From the NCBI RefSeq assembly GCF_000152965.1, contig NZ_CH902583.1:2919694-2983693 (forward strand): a stretch of 64,000 bases of DNA. Direction: 5' to 3'. This stretch comes from Roseobacter sp. MED193 (GTDB lineage: Bacteria; Pseudomonadota; Alphaproteobacteria; Rhodobacterales; Rhodobacteraceae). The notes under the pieces were generated by a model. That model was not told the DNA's origin. It made no database searches and worked only from the letters and a program-made list of their open reading frames with translations. Positions 52,575-61,719 of the stretch are shown here, piece by piece (position 1 is the stretch's first letter; each line of letters begins with the position of its first letter). The position numbers were made by a program, and so were the translations under genes.

Positions 52575-53260
52575 GTCTTTTGAATGTTCAGGGGCTTACC
52601 GCCTCCTATGGTCCGTCGCAGGCGCTGTTTGGCGTCGATCTTGCCCTTGATGAAGGGGAAGTGCTGGCGCTGATGGGCCGCAATGGCATGGGCAAAAGCA
52701 CCACGATCAAGGTGATCTGCGGCATGTTGGCGGCCTCGGACGGGGTTCTGGACTTTGCCGGGCGCGATTTGCGGCAGATGAAATCCCATCGGATTGCCCA
52801 GCTCGGCATTGGTCTGGTGCCTGAGGGGCGCCGCTGCTTTGCACCGCTGACGGTAGAGGAAAACCTGACTGCCGCCGCCCGTGCGGGGGAATGGGATTTT
52901 GCCAAGGTGGCTGAATTGTTCCCGCGTCTGGCCGAGCGTCGCGATCAAAAGGCCGCCTCGCTCTCCGGGGGCGAGCAGCAGATGCTGGCGATTGGCCGCG
53001 CCCTGATGACCAACCCGCGCCTGTTGATCCTGGACGAAGCCACCGAAGGCCTGGCCCCGGTGGTGCGGCAGGAAATCTGGGCCGCCATTGGCCAGCTGAA
53101 ATCGCAGACCGGCATGGCGATCCTGGTGGTCGACAAGACCCTAAAGGAGCTGGCGCAGGTGGCTGACAAGGCCGTTATTCTTAACAAGGGGGAGACCGTC
53201 TGGTCTGGCGGGATGGCAGAACTGACGCCAGAGATGACAGATCGATTCCTCGGCGTATGA
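52571..53260 (+). CDS. livF: Liv-type ABC ATPase, LivF family
   Basis: A 229-residue ATPase with Walker A GRNGMGKSTTIK, signature LSGGEQQMLAIGRAL and Walker B RLLILDEATEGLAP. The usual switch histidine after Walker B (VEQN/VEHD-type) reads LVVDKTLKEL here, as in some LivF proteins. It is the last gene of the transport operon. Confidence 0.93.
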   Translation: MSLLNVQGLTASYGPSQALFGVDLALDEGEVLALMGRNGMGKSTTIKVICGMLAASDGVLDFAGRDLRQMKSHRIAQLGIGLVPEGRRCFAPLTVEENLTAAARAGEWDFAKVAELFPRLAERRDQKAASLSGGEQQMLAIGRALMTNPRLLILDEATEGLAPVVRQEIWAAIGQLKSQTGMAILVVDKTLKELAQVADKAVILNKGETVWSGGMAELTPEMTDRFLGV

Positions 53261-53294
53261 ACGCTCTAGGTGAGCAGGCTGGGGGTTGAAACGC

Positions 53295-53867
53295 TTACTG
53301 GAAGGCCTCTCGCATCTGCTGTTTGATCGCGTCGAATTTGCGGATGCTAGATTTTCGATTCCCGTTGCTTGAGAAACGCAACTTTACATAGCAATTGTTG
53401 ACCACACCCACGGTCAGGAAGTCATTTGTCACCAGGGCCCCTTGTGGTTCAAAGAAGATCTCATACTCTACTTGAATCACTGAGGGAAAATCCCCTGTCT
53501 CCTTGATGTTGACGGGTCGTTCTTGGTCAATTTTTGTCCCATCTTCCATTTGAGCAAAGGACAGCAGGCGCTGCCGCATGACGTCGGTTCCCGCTTGAGT
53601 TGCTTCCTTGATTACATGGGGCTCTCGGATCTTCCTGCGCCGCTGGTCATAGAAAAACAGGGTTGCCCAGCTCTTTCCAATTTTGCCAAATTGCAGTGCA
53701 TAGCCCGCGCCCCGCCTATCCTTTTCGTAGTTGTTACTATCAGTTAGGGAAAGCCCGCCCAGTTGCCGGGGAGCAGCAGAATAGAGGGACTGGCATTGTT
53801 TGAGATCCGCGAAAGCCGGCGCTGCTAGGCAGGAAAGAGCGCCCAGGCAAGTGAACAGTTTCTTCAT
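53295..53867 (-). CDS. Exported protein of unknown function
   Basis: A 190-residue protein with a signal peptide (MKKLFTCLGALSCLAAPAFA). The mature part is a small beta-rich domain, with GAGYALQFGKIGKSWATLFF, QVEYEIFFEPQGALVTNDFL and YVKLRFSSNGNRKSSIRKFD. I do not recognise a family. It is convergent with the Liv-type operon. Confidence 0.7.
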   Translation of the reverse strand: MKKLFTCLGALSCLAAPAFADLKQCQSLYSAAPRQLGGLSLTDSNNYEKDRRGAGYALQFGKIGKSWATLFFYDQRRRKIREPHVIKEATQAGTDVMRQRLLSFAQMEDGTKIDQERPVNIKETGDFPSVIQVEYEIFFEPQGALVTNDFLTVGVVNNCYVKLRFSSNGNRKSSIRKFDAIKQQMREAFQ

Positions 53868-53974
53868 TTAATATCTCTGCTTGAAAATTTCGTCCATAAA
53901 CAACCAAAGATTGATTTTTTGCGAGCGGCTTGTAAAGTGAAAAGCTTTGAAAAGGCAGAGAATGAAGGCGGCGG

Positions 53975-55264
53975 TTAAACCGGGCTGACAACGCCATGAC
54001 GCCGTCTGACCTTGCCGGAACGGCTGGGCAAAGACAGATCCGCGTCTCCACGGGGTGTGCGAGAGATAATTCGCCCCTTGGAGACCACAGCCAGACGGGC
54101 CGGGCGCAGGCGGACCGCCTCGGTGGGATTGCTGGCGTCCAGCACCACCAAAGAGGCCTGTGCGCCGACCCTCAGGCCATAGTCCTGCGCCCCGGTGATC
54201 TGGGCATTGGTCTCGGTCACCATGGTGAAACAGCGCGCCATCTCATCCGGGTGGGTCATCTGCGCCACATGAAGCCCCATAAAGGCGACATCCAGCATGT
54301 CGCCGGTGCCAAGCGAGTACCAGGGATCGCGCACGCAGTCCTGGCCCCAGCCGACCGGGATACCCAGCGCCTGCATCTCTTTCACCCGCGTCAGCCCACG
54401 ACGTTTGGGATAGGTATCATGGCGTCCCTGCAGCACGATATTGATCAGCGGATTGGGGATGGCGGAGACCTCGGCCTCGGCGATCAGCGGCAGTAGTTTT
54501 GAGACATAGTAATTGTCCATCGAATGCATTGAGGTCAGGTGACTGCCCGCAACCCGGCCTTGTAAACCCAGCCGTTGGGTCTCATAGGCGAGGGTCTCGA
54601 TGTGGCGCGAGTGCGGATCATCGCTTTCATCACAATGCATATCGACCATCAGGCCACGGCTGGCGGCAATCTCGCAGAGATCCCGGACCGAGGCCGCCCC
54701 ATCCGCCATGGTGCGTTCAAAATGGGGAATGCCACCCACCACCTCAACGCCCATATCCAGCGCGCGCAGTAGGTTGTCCCGTCCGGTCGGGCTGCGGTAG
54801 AGCCCGTCTTGCGGAAAGGCGACCAGTTGCAGGTCGATGTAATCCTTCACTTTTTCGCGCACCTCCAGCATGGCGGTCACGGTGTTGAGGTGGTCTGGCG
54901 TGGTATCCACATGGCTGCGGATTCTGAGCAGACCAAGGCTGGCGGCCCAGTCACAATAGGTGAGCGCACGCTCGACCATCTCTTCAACCGTGGCCTGATC
55001 GCGCAGCTCGCCCCAAAGGGATATGCCCTCCAGCAATGTGCCAGAGGCATTCACCCGGGGCAGCCCATAGGACAGTGTCGCATCCAAATGGAAATGCGGA
55101 TCGACAAAGGGTGGGGAAACCAGATCGCCTGTTGCGTCGATTACCTCGCAGGCCTGCGTTGCGATCTTGGGCTCGATAGCGGCAATGCGGTCGCCTGCGA
55201 TGGCAATATCGCGCTGGTTTCCATCAGGCAGAGTGCCGCCCTTGATCAGCAGATCAAACATCAT
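53975..55264 (-). CDS. Cytosine-deaminase-like amidohydrolase
   Basis: A 429-residue TIM-barrel amidohydrolase of the CodA group. The first metal motif is VDPHFHLDATLSYGL. FPQDG matches the substrate-binding Gln of CodA, and DMHCDESDDPHSRHIETLA contains a metal His and the catalytic Glu. WGQDCVRDPWYSLGTGDMLD carries the last metal Asp. In E. coli CodA that segment reads GHDDV; here it is GQDCV, so the residue that contacts the cytosine amine (Asp314) is Cys. A different base, pterin or creatinine-like substrate is possible. The start overlaps the permease stop (ATGA), so it is co-transcribed with a nucleoside-type ABC importer. Confidence 0.85.
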   Translation of the reverse strand: MMFDLLIKGGTLPDGNQRDIAIAGDRIAAIEPKIATQACEVIDATGDLVSPPFVDPHFHLDATLSYGLPRVNASGTLLEGISLWGELRDQATVEEMVERALTYCDWAASLGLLRIRSHVDTTPDHLNTVTAMLEVREKVKDYIDLQLVAFPQDGLYRSPTGRDNLLRALDMGVEVVGGIPHFERTMADGAASVRDLCEIAASRGLMVDMHCDESDDPHSRHIETLAYETQRLGLQGRVAGSHLTSMHSMDNYYVSKLLPLIAEAEVSAIPNPLINIVLQGRHDTYPKRRGLTRVKEMQALGIPVGWGQDCVRDPWYSLGTGDMLDVAFMGLHVAQMTHPDEMARCFTMVTETNAQITGAQDYGLRVGAQASLVVLDASNPTEAVRLRPARLAVVSKGRIISRTPRGDADLSLPSRSGKVRRRHGVVSPV

Positions 55265-56205
55265 CTCTCTCCCTTGTTGAACGGCACCATCAGTGCTGCG
55301 GGGATTTCGGCGCGGCGGGACATTACCACCAGGGCCAGAATGGACAGGAAATAGGGCAGCATCAAAAAGACCTGATAGGGTACCACGGCCCCAATGCCGG
55401 TCTGTTGCAGGCGGATCTGGAGCGCGTCAAAGGCGGCAAACAGGATGGCACCCAGCACCGCCTTGCCCGGTTTCCAGGCTCCAAAGACCACCAGAGCAAT
55501 ACAGATCCAGCCACGGCCGTTCACCATGTCAAAAAAGAAGCTGTCAAAGGCCGAGAGAGTCAGGAACGCGCCGCCCACCGCCATGAAGCCAGAGCCCACA
55601 ATCACGGCTCCCATACGGATGGCGGTAACAGAAAGACCCTGTGCCGCCACCGCCGAAGGGTTCTCACCCGCGGCGCGCACCGCCAGGCCCAGTGGTGTGC
55701 GATAAAGCACTACCGCAGTCAGCCCGGCCAGGATGAACCCCGCATAGGTGAGCGGCGTTTGCGAAAACAGCGCAGGACCAACAATTGGCAGGTCCGACAG
55801 CAGCGGGATCTCATAGGGTTGAAAGGCGGTGATCTTGGGCGGGGATGACACCTCGGGCAGGACCACGCGGTAGGTGTAGAAGGTGAGCGAGGTGGCCAGC
55901 AGTGTGAGCCCAATGCCTACCACATGTTGGGAAAGACCAAAGGGCACGCTGAGGATGGAATGCACAAGTCCCAGCATCATGCCAGTGATCATGGCGACAG
56001 CAACGCCCCCCCACAGCGGCAGGCCTGCCCAGACCGCAATCCAGCCGGCAAAGGCGCCAGCTACCATGATGCCCTCAATCCCGAGGTTCAGCACCCCGGC
56101 GCGCTCGCAGATCAGTTCACCTAGGGTGGCAAAGATCAGCGGCGAGGCGATGCGGATAGCAGCAGCCCAGAAACTGGCAGAGAGCAGAATGTCGAACAGA
56201 TCCAT
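55261..56205 (-). CDS. ABC permease, BMP/nucleoside-type importer (second permease)
   Basis: A 314-residue membrane protein of the RbsC/NupQ-like branch: ATLGELICERAGVLNLGIEG near the start is the hallmark, then AAQGLSVTAIRMGAVIVGSG. The start at 56205 is one base from the first permease's stop region. It works with the neighbouring permease, ATPase and BMP lipoprotein-like binding protein. Confidence 0.9.
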   Translation of the reverse strand: MDLFDILLSASFWAAAIRIASPLIFATLGELICERAGVLNLGIEGIMVAGAFAGWIAVWAGLPLWGGVAVAMITGMMLGLVHSILSVPFGLSQHVVGIGLTLLATSLTFYTYRVVLPEVSSPPKITAFQPYEIPLLSDLPIVGPALFSQTPLTYAGFILAGLTAVVLYRTPLGLAVRAAGENPSAVAAQGLSVTAIRMGAVIVGSGFMAVGGAFLTLSAFDSFFFDMVNGRGWICIALVVFGAWKPGKAVLGAILFAAFDALQIRLQQTGIGAVVPYQVFLMLPYFLSILALVVMSRRAEIPAALMVPFNKGER

Positions 56206-56206
56206 T

Positions 56207-57256
56207 TCAGTCTCTCCGCACACGGAATTTGGTCAGCAAGATTGCCAGCACCATAAACAATAGGGCCGAGGCCAGCATGATATCTGCAATATAGCTGGGC
56301 ACGCCGGCGGCGCGGCTCATGCTATCGGCGCCCACGAATATGGCAGCGACAAACAGTGCGGCAACCACCACACCCAGGGGATGCAGCAGGGCCAACATGG
56401 CGACAACGATGCCGGTGTAGCCAAAGCCGGGCGACAGATCGAGCGTCAGTGCGCCTTTGAGCCCGGAGACCTCGGAGAAGCCGGCAAGCCCGGCCAAGCC
56501 GCCAGAGAGCAGCGCGGTTTTCAGGATGACGCGGGTGACGGGAATGCCAGCAAAGCCTGCGGCCTCGGCATTCTGGCCCACCGCGCGCATCTCGTAGCCC
56601 AGGGTGGTGCGGGTGTTGATCACCCAGACCAGCAAGGCGGCGGTCAGCGCGAGGGCAAAGCCCCAGTGTAGGCGCAGTCCTTCGACAATGCGGGGCAGGC
56701 GGGCCTCGGATGTCAGGCGCGCGGATTTGGGCCATCCCATGCCCATGGGGTCTTTCAGCGGACCTTCCAGCAAATAGGAGATAAAAAGCAGAAAGATGAA
56801 GTTGAACAAGAGGGTTGTGACCACCTCGTCCACGCCCAGCCGGGTTTTGAGTAGGGCGGGCCCAAGCAGCAGTAGCGCGCCGGCCAGCATCGCAGCAAGG
56901 GCGCAAAGTGGCAGCATTAGATAGCTGGGTAGGCCAAGTGCCCCGGTGCCTAAGATCACGGTAAGGACGGCTCCGGCGTAGAGCTGCGCTTCGGCGCCGA
57001 TATTCCATAGTTTGGCGCGAAAGGCGACGGCAATGGCCAGCCCGGTGAAAATCAGCGGCGTGGCGCTGTTGAGTGTCTCTAACAGGGCAAATTTGGAGCC
57101 AAAGGCCCCAGTCAGGATCAGGCCAAAGACGGCAAAGGGATTGCCCCCTGCAATCAGCGCCAAAGCGGCGGCGACCAGAAATGTCGCGGCCATGGCCAGC
57201 GCAGGGGGCACAATCCGGCGTGCCGGGCTGGGGGCCTCAATTGGTTCAAGCCGCAT
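56207..57256 (-). CDS. ABC permease, BMP/nucleoside-type importer (first permease)
   Basis: A 349-residue membrane protein of the NupP-like branch with FTGLAIAVAFRAKLWNIGAE, LLFNFIFLLFISYLLEGPLK and MRAVGQNAEAAGFAGIPVTR. The ATG at 57256 lies inside the end of the ATPase gene (11-base overlap), which supports coupling and the start choice. Confidence 0.9.
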   Translation of the reverse strand: MRLEPIEAPSPARRIVPPALAMAATFLVAAALALIAGGNPFAVFGLILTGAFGSKFALLETLNSATPLIFTGLAIAVAFRAKLWNIGAEAQLYAGAVLTVILGTGALGLPSYLMLPLCALAAMLAGALLLLGPALLKTRLGVDEVVTTLLFNFIFLLFISYLLEGPLKDPMGMGWPKSARLTSEARLPRIVEGLRLHWGFALALTAALLVWVINTRTTLGYEMRAVGQNAEAAGFAGIPVTRVILKTALLSGGLAGLAGFSEVSGLKGALTLDLSPGFGYTGIVVAMLALLHPLGVVVAALFVAAIFVGADSMSRAAGVPSYIADIMLASALLFMVLAILLTKFRVRRD

Positions 57257-58790
57257 CAGGGGCCTCCGCGTCAAACCCATTGCCGGCCATCCAACCGCCC
57301 AGTTCTTCTGGGCGCATGCTGCCCCGGGCAAAGCCCGGGCTGAGCCGCCCTTCCGAGATCACATGGATCACATCCGACAATTGCATGATTTCATCCAGAT
57401 CCTCGGAGATGAGCAAAACAGCGGCGCCGCGATCGCGGGCCTTGGCCAGTTGTTCGTGTACATAGTTCACCGCACCAATATCCAGGCCCCGAACGGGTTG
57501 ATTGGCCAGAATGATCTGCGGTTCTTCTTCCAACACCCGGCCCAGGATCAATTTCTGCATATTCCCACCCGAGAGCAGGCGAATGCGGATATCAGGGCCA
57601 GGGCAGCGCACGTCATAGGTCTGGATCAGATCTTTGGTAAAGGCGCGGGCGCGGGCCCAGTCCATCCAGCCGCGTCGGCTGAACCTGCTGGCATAGGTTT
57701 CCAGGATGGCGTTTTCGGTCAGGTCAAAATCGGCAATGGTACCAGTTTTGTGGCGATCTTCGGGAATGCGAGCGATGCCTTGGGCGATGGCCGAACGAGG
57801 CGACCAGGAGGCTACCGGCGCGCCAGCCAGTAACAGCTCGCCTTTTGTGGGGCTGATCAGCCCAGAGAGCAGATCAGACAGCGCCGCCTGACCATTGCCC
57901 GACACTCCGGCCAATCCGGTGATCTGGCCTGCCGCCAGGGTGAGGTCCAGCGCTTTCAGCCCTGGGGCTGCGCCTTGATCGGGGGTTGAGACCTGATGCA
58001 ATGACAAAAGCGGCGCTCCTGGCGCGCGGCTTTCGATGCTGGGCGCTGAGACCTCAGCCCCGACCATCAGCGCAGCCAGCTCTTCGCGATTGGTGGCGTG
58101 TGTGGCGCGTTCGGCAACCAGCTTGCCATGGCGCAGCACCAGGACTCGATGTGAGATCGCCATGACTTCATGTAGTTTGTGGCTGATAAAGATCACCGAC
58201 AGCCCGGTGGCAATCGCTTCTTCAAGCGTCGCAAACAAATCCTTGGCCTCTTGTGGGGTCAGTACTGCGGTGGGTTCATCCAGGATCAGAATCTTGGCGT
58301 CCCGGTAGAGCGCCTTGAGAATCTCGACCCGTTGGCGTTCACCCACCGTCAAGCGGCCAACTTTGGCCTCAGGATCGACCTTGAGATGGAACTGCTCCGA
58401 CAGGGTGCGAATGCGGGATTTCACCTGCCTGGGCTTAAGCGACAAGGTAGAGAGATGATCAACGCCCAGAACGATATTCTCCCAGACCGTCAGGTTGTCG
58501 GCCAGGGTGAAGTGCTGATGCACCATTCCAACGCCCGCATCCAGCGCGGCTCGGGGCGCGCCGGGCGGCAGCGGTTGGCCAAAGAGCTCAACCTCGCCGG
58601 CATCGGCGGTGTATTGGCCAAAGAGGATATTCATCAGTGTGGTCTTACCCGCACCATTTTCGCCCAATAGCGCGATGACTTCGCCTCGGTGCAGGTCAAA
58701 GCTCACCTCCTCATTGGCCGTGACCGGACCAAAGCGTTTGGTAATGCCTTGAAGGCGCAGGACAACCTGCGCCTCTGTTTCGGTGCTCAT
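57246..58790 (-). CDS. ABC ATPase with two nucleotide-binding domains, BMP/nucleoside-type
   Basis: A 514-residue duplicated ATPase. The first domain has Walker A LLGENGAGKTTLMNILFG, signature LTVGERQRVEILKAL and Walker B ILILDEPTAVLTP. The second is degenerate, with GVSGNGQAALSDLLSG in place of Walker A and LLSGGNMQKLILGRVL. This is the usual arrangement for sugar/nucleoside importers of this class. Confidence 0.93.
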   Translation of the reverse strand: MSTETEAQVVLRLQGITKRFGPVTANEEVSFDLHRGEVIALLGENGAGKTTLMNILFGQYTADAGEVELFGQPLPPGAPRAALDAGVGMVHQHFTLADNLTVWENIVLGVDHLSTLSLKPRQVKSRIRTLSEQFHLKVDPEAKVGRLTVGERQRVEILKALYRDAKILILDEPTAVLTPQEAKDLFATLEEAIATGLSVIFISHKLHEVMAISHRVLVLRHGKLVAERATHATNREELAALMVGAEVSAPSIESRAPGAPLLSLHQVSTPDQGAAPGLKALDLTLAAGQITGLAGVSGNGQAALSDLLSGLISPTKGELLLAGAPVASWSPRSAIAQGIARIPEDRHKTGTIADFDLTENAILETYASRFSRRGWMDWARARAFTKDLIQTYDVRCPGPDIRIRLLSGGNMQKLILGRVLEEEPQIILANQPVRGLDIGAVNYVHEQLAKARDRGAAVLLISEDLDEIMQLSDVIHVISEGRLSPGFARGSMRPEELGGWMAGNGFDAEAPDAA

Positions 58791-58805
58791 GCGATCAGGC
58801 CCGGA

Positions 58806-59831
58806 TCAAGAGGATTTGGGCTCTTCGTCGTTGATGGCAACCGTATAGGAGCCATCCTTGATCGCTGCGGTGCGCTCGGCCACCAGATCAAGGGCTGCCT
58901 GCGGGATCTTGCCCTCAAAGGTGCCATAGGGTGCAAGGGAACAACCGCCTTCGGCCATGAAGGAATAGATGCCGTAGTCTTTGGCGGTAAAGCTACCAGC
59001 CTGCACCGCAGCGATGGCGGCGTCCAGGGTAGGCTCAAAATGCCAGATCGCCGAGGCCACAACCGTGTCAGGGTAGTCAGACTGGGTGTCGATCACATTG
59101 CCAATGGCCAAGAGCCCCTTTTCCTTGGCCGCATCAGAAACACCAAAGCGTTCAGCATAAAGCACATCGGCGCCATTTTCAGCCATGGCAAAGGCGGTTT
59201 CCTTGGCCTTGGGGGGATCAAACCAGGAGCCGATAAAGGAGACCTGGAACTTCATCTCCGGGTTCATCTCTTTTGCGCCGGCCATGAAGGCATGCATCAG
59301 GCGGTTCACTTCCGGGATCGGAAAGCCCCCAACCATGCCGATATTTCCGGATTTGGACATCGCCCCGGCGATAATACCCGACAGGTAGGCCGCATCCTGG
59401 ATGTAATTGTCAAACACAGAGAGATTGGGCAGGGCGGTGTCTTCTTTGAAGGAGGAGCCCATCAGGAAGGCCACCTCCGGGTAGTCGGCCATGACTTCTC
59501 GGGCCTCGGCCTCGACGCCAAAGATTTCACCGATGATCATCGTGTAGCCGCTTTCAGCATATTCACGCATCACCCGGGTGTAGTCAGAGTTCGAGGTGTT
59601 TTCGGAATAGGTGTAGCTGATATCGCCGCGATCCTGCGCTGTCAGCGCGGCCACATGGATGCGGCTGACCCATTGCTGTTCAACCGGGACGGTATATATG
59701 CCTGCGACTTTGATCGGCTCTGCTGCCAGCAGTTTGGTCGGTGAAAGTGCAGTACCAACGGTGAGGGCCGCTGCGGCGCTAGTAGTCAGAAAATGACGGC
59801 GCGATAGCCCGCCGAAAGTGGATTTGGTCAT
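58806..59831 (-). CDS. BMP-family substrate-binding protein, Tat-exported
   Basis: A 341-residue binding protein. The N-terminus has a twin-arginine motif LSRRHFLTTSA before a hydrophobic segment ending KLLAAE. The mature part follows the BMP (PnrA-like) family, for example GIYTVPVEQQWVSRIHVAAL, SGIIAGAMSKSGNIGMVGGF and NPEMKFQVSFIGSWFDPPKA. The start at 59831 has GGGGGAAAA upstream. The ligand is likely a nucleoside, base or related ring compound handled by the linked deaminase. Confidence 0.9.
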   Translation of the reverse strand: MTKSTFGGLSRRHFLTTSAAAALTVGTALSPTKLLAAEPIKVAGIYTVPVEQQWVSRIHVAALTAQDRGDISYTYSENTSNSDYTRVMREYAESGYTMIIGEIFGVEAEAREVMADYPEVAFLMGSSFKEDTALPNLSVFDNYIQDAAYLSGIIAGAMSKSGNIGMVGGFPIPEVNRLMHAFMAGAKEMNPEMKFQVSFIGSWFDPPKAKETAFAMAENGADVLYAERFGVSDAAKEKGLLAIGNVIDTQSDYPDTVVASAIWHFEPTLDAAIAAVQAGSFTAKDYGIYSFMAEGGCSLAPYGTFEGKIPQAALDLVAERTAAIKDGSYTVAINDEEPKSS

Positions 59832-60350
59832 CAGTTTTCCCCCGAGTTGAAAAGTCGATCCTTGGCGGATCTTGTCCAAAGGGTAAAAATTCTGCCTCCC
59901 GCTGGCAAGGACGCATTCCCGGATCTGGTAGTCTCTTGGGAAGATTGACCAATTTTTACCCATCTCTCAACGGAATTGGGAATTTTGTGCGCCTGACAAA
60001 CTTTTTCAACAAATTCACTTGTTCGCAGCTGTGCATTGCCGAGGTTGGAGAGGCTGCTGACAGGGAGGGGGACGTGCCTGTGCGGGTGCCCCACCAGGAC
60101 GGTGCTAACGATTCGAGGTTCTTTTACGTGAACGCGGGCGGAATGCAGCTGGTCTTGGGGGAGGTCTAGGCGATTTGGATTTACACTACCAATGGTCGGC
60201 GCGGATTATCTGTTGGGCTTCTGCGGACAAACAGGTCAAACTCTCTGCAACGGAAATGGCAAGGGGCTGCGTTTAGGACCAGAAGCCTCCTTTATATGAG
60301 GGGGTGTGCCTGGCCAAAATACGCCTAAGCCTGACAAAAAGGTAGCTGCA
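59832..60350. other. Intergenic region between the BMP importer and the RND genes
   Basis: About 520 bases that should contain the divergent promoters. A plus-strand open frame at 59936-60169 has no ribosome binding site and no recognisable features and is not called. Confidence 0.4.
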
Positions 60351-61718
60351 ATGAACCTTCGCCCTCTCCTTGTCTTGCCACCTCTCGCTTTGGGTGTTCT
60401 GGGTTTTCTCTGGATGACCTCCCGGTCGGAGCCTGTGCAGACGACCCCGCCTGAGTTTGAGCTGGCCGTTCGGGTGCAACCTGTGGAGCGCCGAGAAATT
60501 GTGGCGCAGGCCGAGGGGTTTGGTCGGGTGGAGGCCGAACACAGCTGGACAGCAATTGCCGAGGTTGAGGGGCGTGTGCTGCGCGTGGTCTCGGGCTTGG
60601 ACATTGGAAGTATCGTAGAGGCGGGAACCGTCTTGGTCGAGATGGACCAAACCGACTATGAACTGTCGCGGCAAAAGACACTGGCCAACATTGCAGCCGT
60701 TGAGGCTGATCTGGCGGAGCTGGACCGCGAGGAAGAGAATGCGCAGCGGCTGCTCTTGGTGGAGCAACGTATCCTCAAGGTGGCTGAGGCTGAGCTGGCG
60801 CGAGTGCGGTCCTTGCTGGATCGTGGGGCAGGCACGCAGGCCACGGTTGATACCGCAGAAAAGTCCTATCTGGCGCAGCAGACTTCTGTCACCAGCCTCA
60901 CCAACACACTGTCGCTGTTCTCGGCGCAACGCGATGCGCTGAAGGCGACGCAGGCGGTGCGGCAAGCAGAGCTGGCCGAAGCCGACCGTGCGTTGGAGAA
61001 ATCTGTCATCGCGGCTCCATTCCGAGGGCGGGTGGCAAGTATGGATATCGATGTCGGACAATTCGTCAGAACCGGTGATACGCTGCTGTCTCTGGACAGC
61101 ACTGCTGCCGCTCAGGTGACGGCAGAGGTTCAGCCCAGCAGTTTTGGACCAATCATCTTTGCAGACGTCCAGAGTATGTTTCCACAAAATGCCAGTTTTG
61201 ACACCAGCCAGTTCACCGAGGCCATGCAGCAGGCTGGTGTGAGCGCTGTTGTGGAACTCTCCACCCCAGAACCATTTCAGTCCTGGGAGGCAGAGATTGT
61301 CCGGCTGCGGGGGACCATGGATGCAGATACAGGAACGATGGGGATTGTTGTCAGGGTTGCGGACCCTCTGGTGTTACACCCTGGTCAACGCAGGCCGCCC
61401 TTGCATGCGGGCAGCTTTGTTCGAGTGGTTTTCTCCAGCGCCCCCAGGCCGGACAGTATTGCGGTGCCGCGTCATGCGCTGCATGTCAGTGATGCGGGAC
61501 AGCCCTTTGTCTATCTGGCCAACGCAGAGGATCGCTTGGCCATCCGGGAGGTCGTTCCAGGACAGGTCATCGGGAGTGAGGTTATCATTCAGTCTGGTCT
61601 AGCGGGCGGAGAAAGCTTGGTTCTGGGGTTGCCGACACCTCCGGTTGCCGGGGTGAAATTGGCACCAGTGCCAGTGCTTACTCCGCGCCTGCTGTCGGAT
61701 TCTGGGGATGGCAACTGA
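60351..61718 (+). CDS. RND efflux periplasmic adaptor (HlyD/AcrA family)
   Basis: A 455-residue membrane-fusion protein. An N-terminal signal or anchor (LLVLPPLALGVLGFLWM) is followed by the lipoyl half GRVLRVVSGLDIGSIVEAGT, a long coiled-coil hairpin (about 110-230), the second lipoyl half SVIAAPFRGRVASMDIDVGQ and the beta-barrel. The ATG at 60351 with AAGG upstream is preferred to a GTG at 60306. It is coupled to the pump gene that follows almost without a gap. Confidence 0.9.
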   Translation: MNLRPLLVLPPLALGVLGFLWMTSRSEPVQTTPPEFELAVRVQPVERREIVAQAEGFGRVEAEHSWTAIAEVEGRVLRVVSGLDIGSIVEAGTVLVEMDQTDYELSRQKTLANIAAVEADLAELDREEENAQRLLLVEQRILKVAEAELARVRSLLDRGAGTQATVDTAEKSYLAQQTSVTSLTNTLSLFSAQRDALKATQAVRQAELAEADRALEKSVIAAPFRGRVASMDIDVGQFVRTGDTLLSLDSTAAAQVTAEVQPSSFGPIIFADVQSMFPQNASFDTSQFTEAMQQAGVSAVVELSTPEPFQSWEAEIVRLRGTMDADTGTMGIVVRVADPLVLHPGQRRPPLHAGSFVRVVFSSAPRPDSIAVPRHALHVSDAGQPFVYLANAEDRLAIREVVPGQVIGSEVIIQSGLAGGESLVLGLPTPPVAGVKLAPVPVLTPRLLSDSGDGN

Positions 61719-61719
61719 T

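Noticed and set aside
59936-60169. Plus-strand 77-codon frame between the BMP and RND genes
   Set aside because: There is no ribosome binding site or family feature, and its position in a divergent promoter region argues against it.
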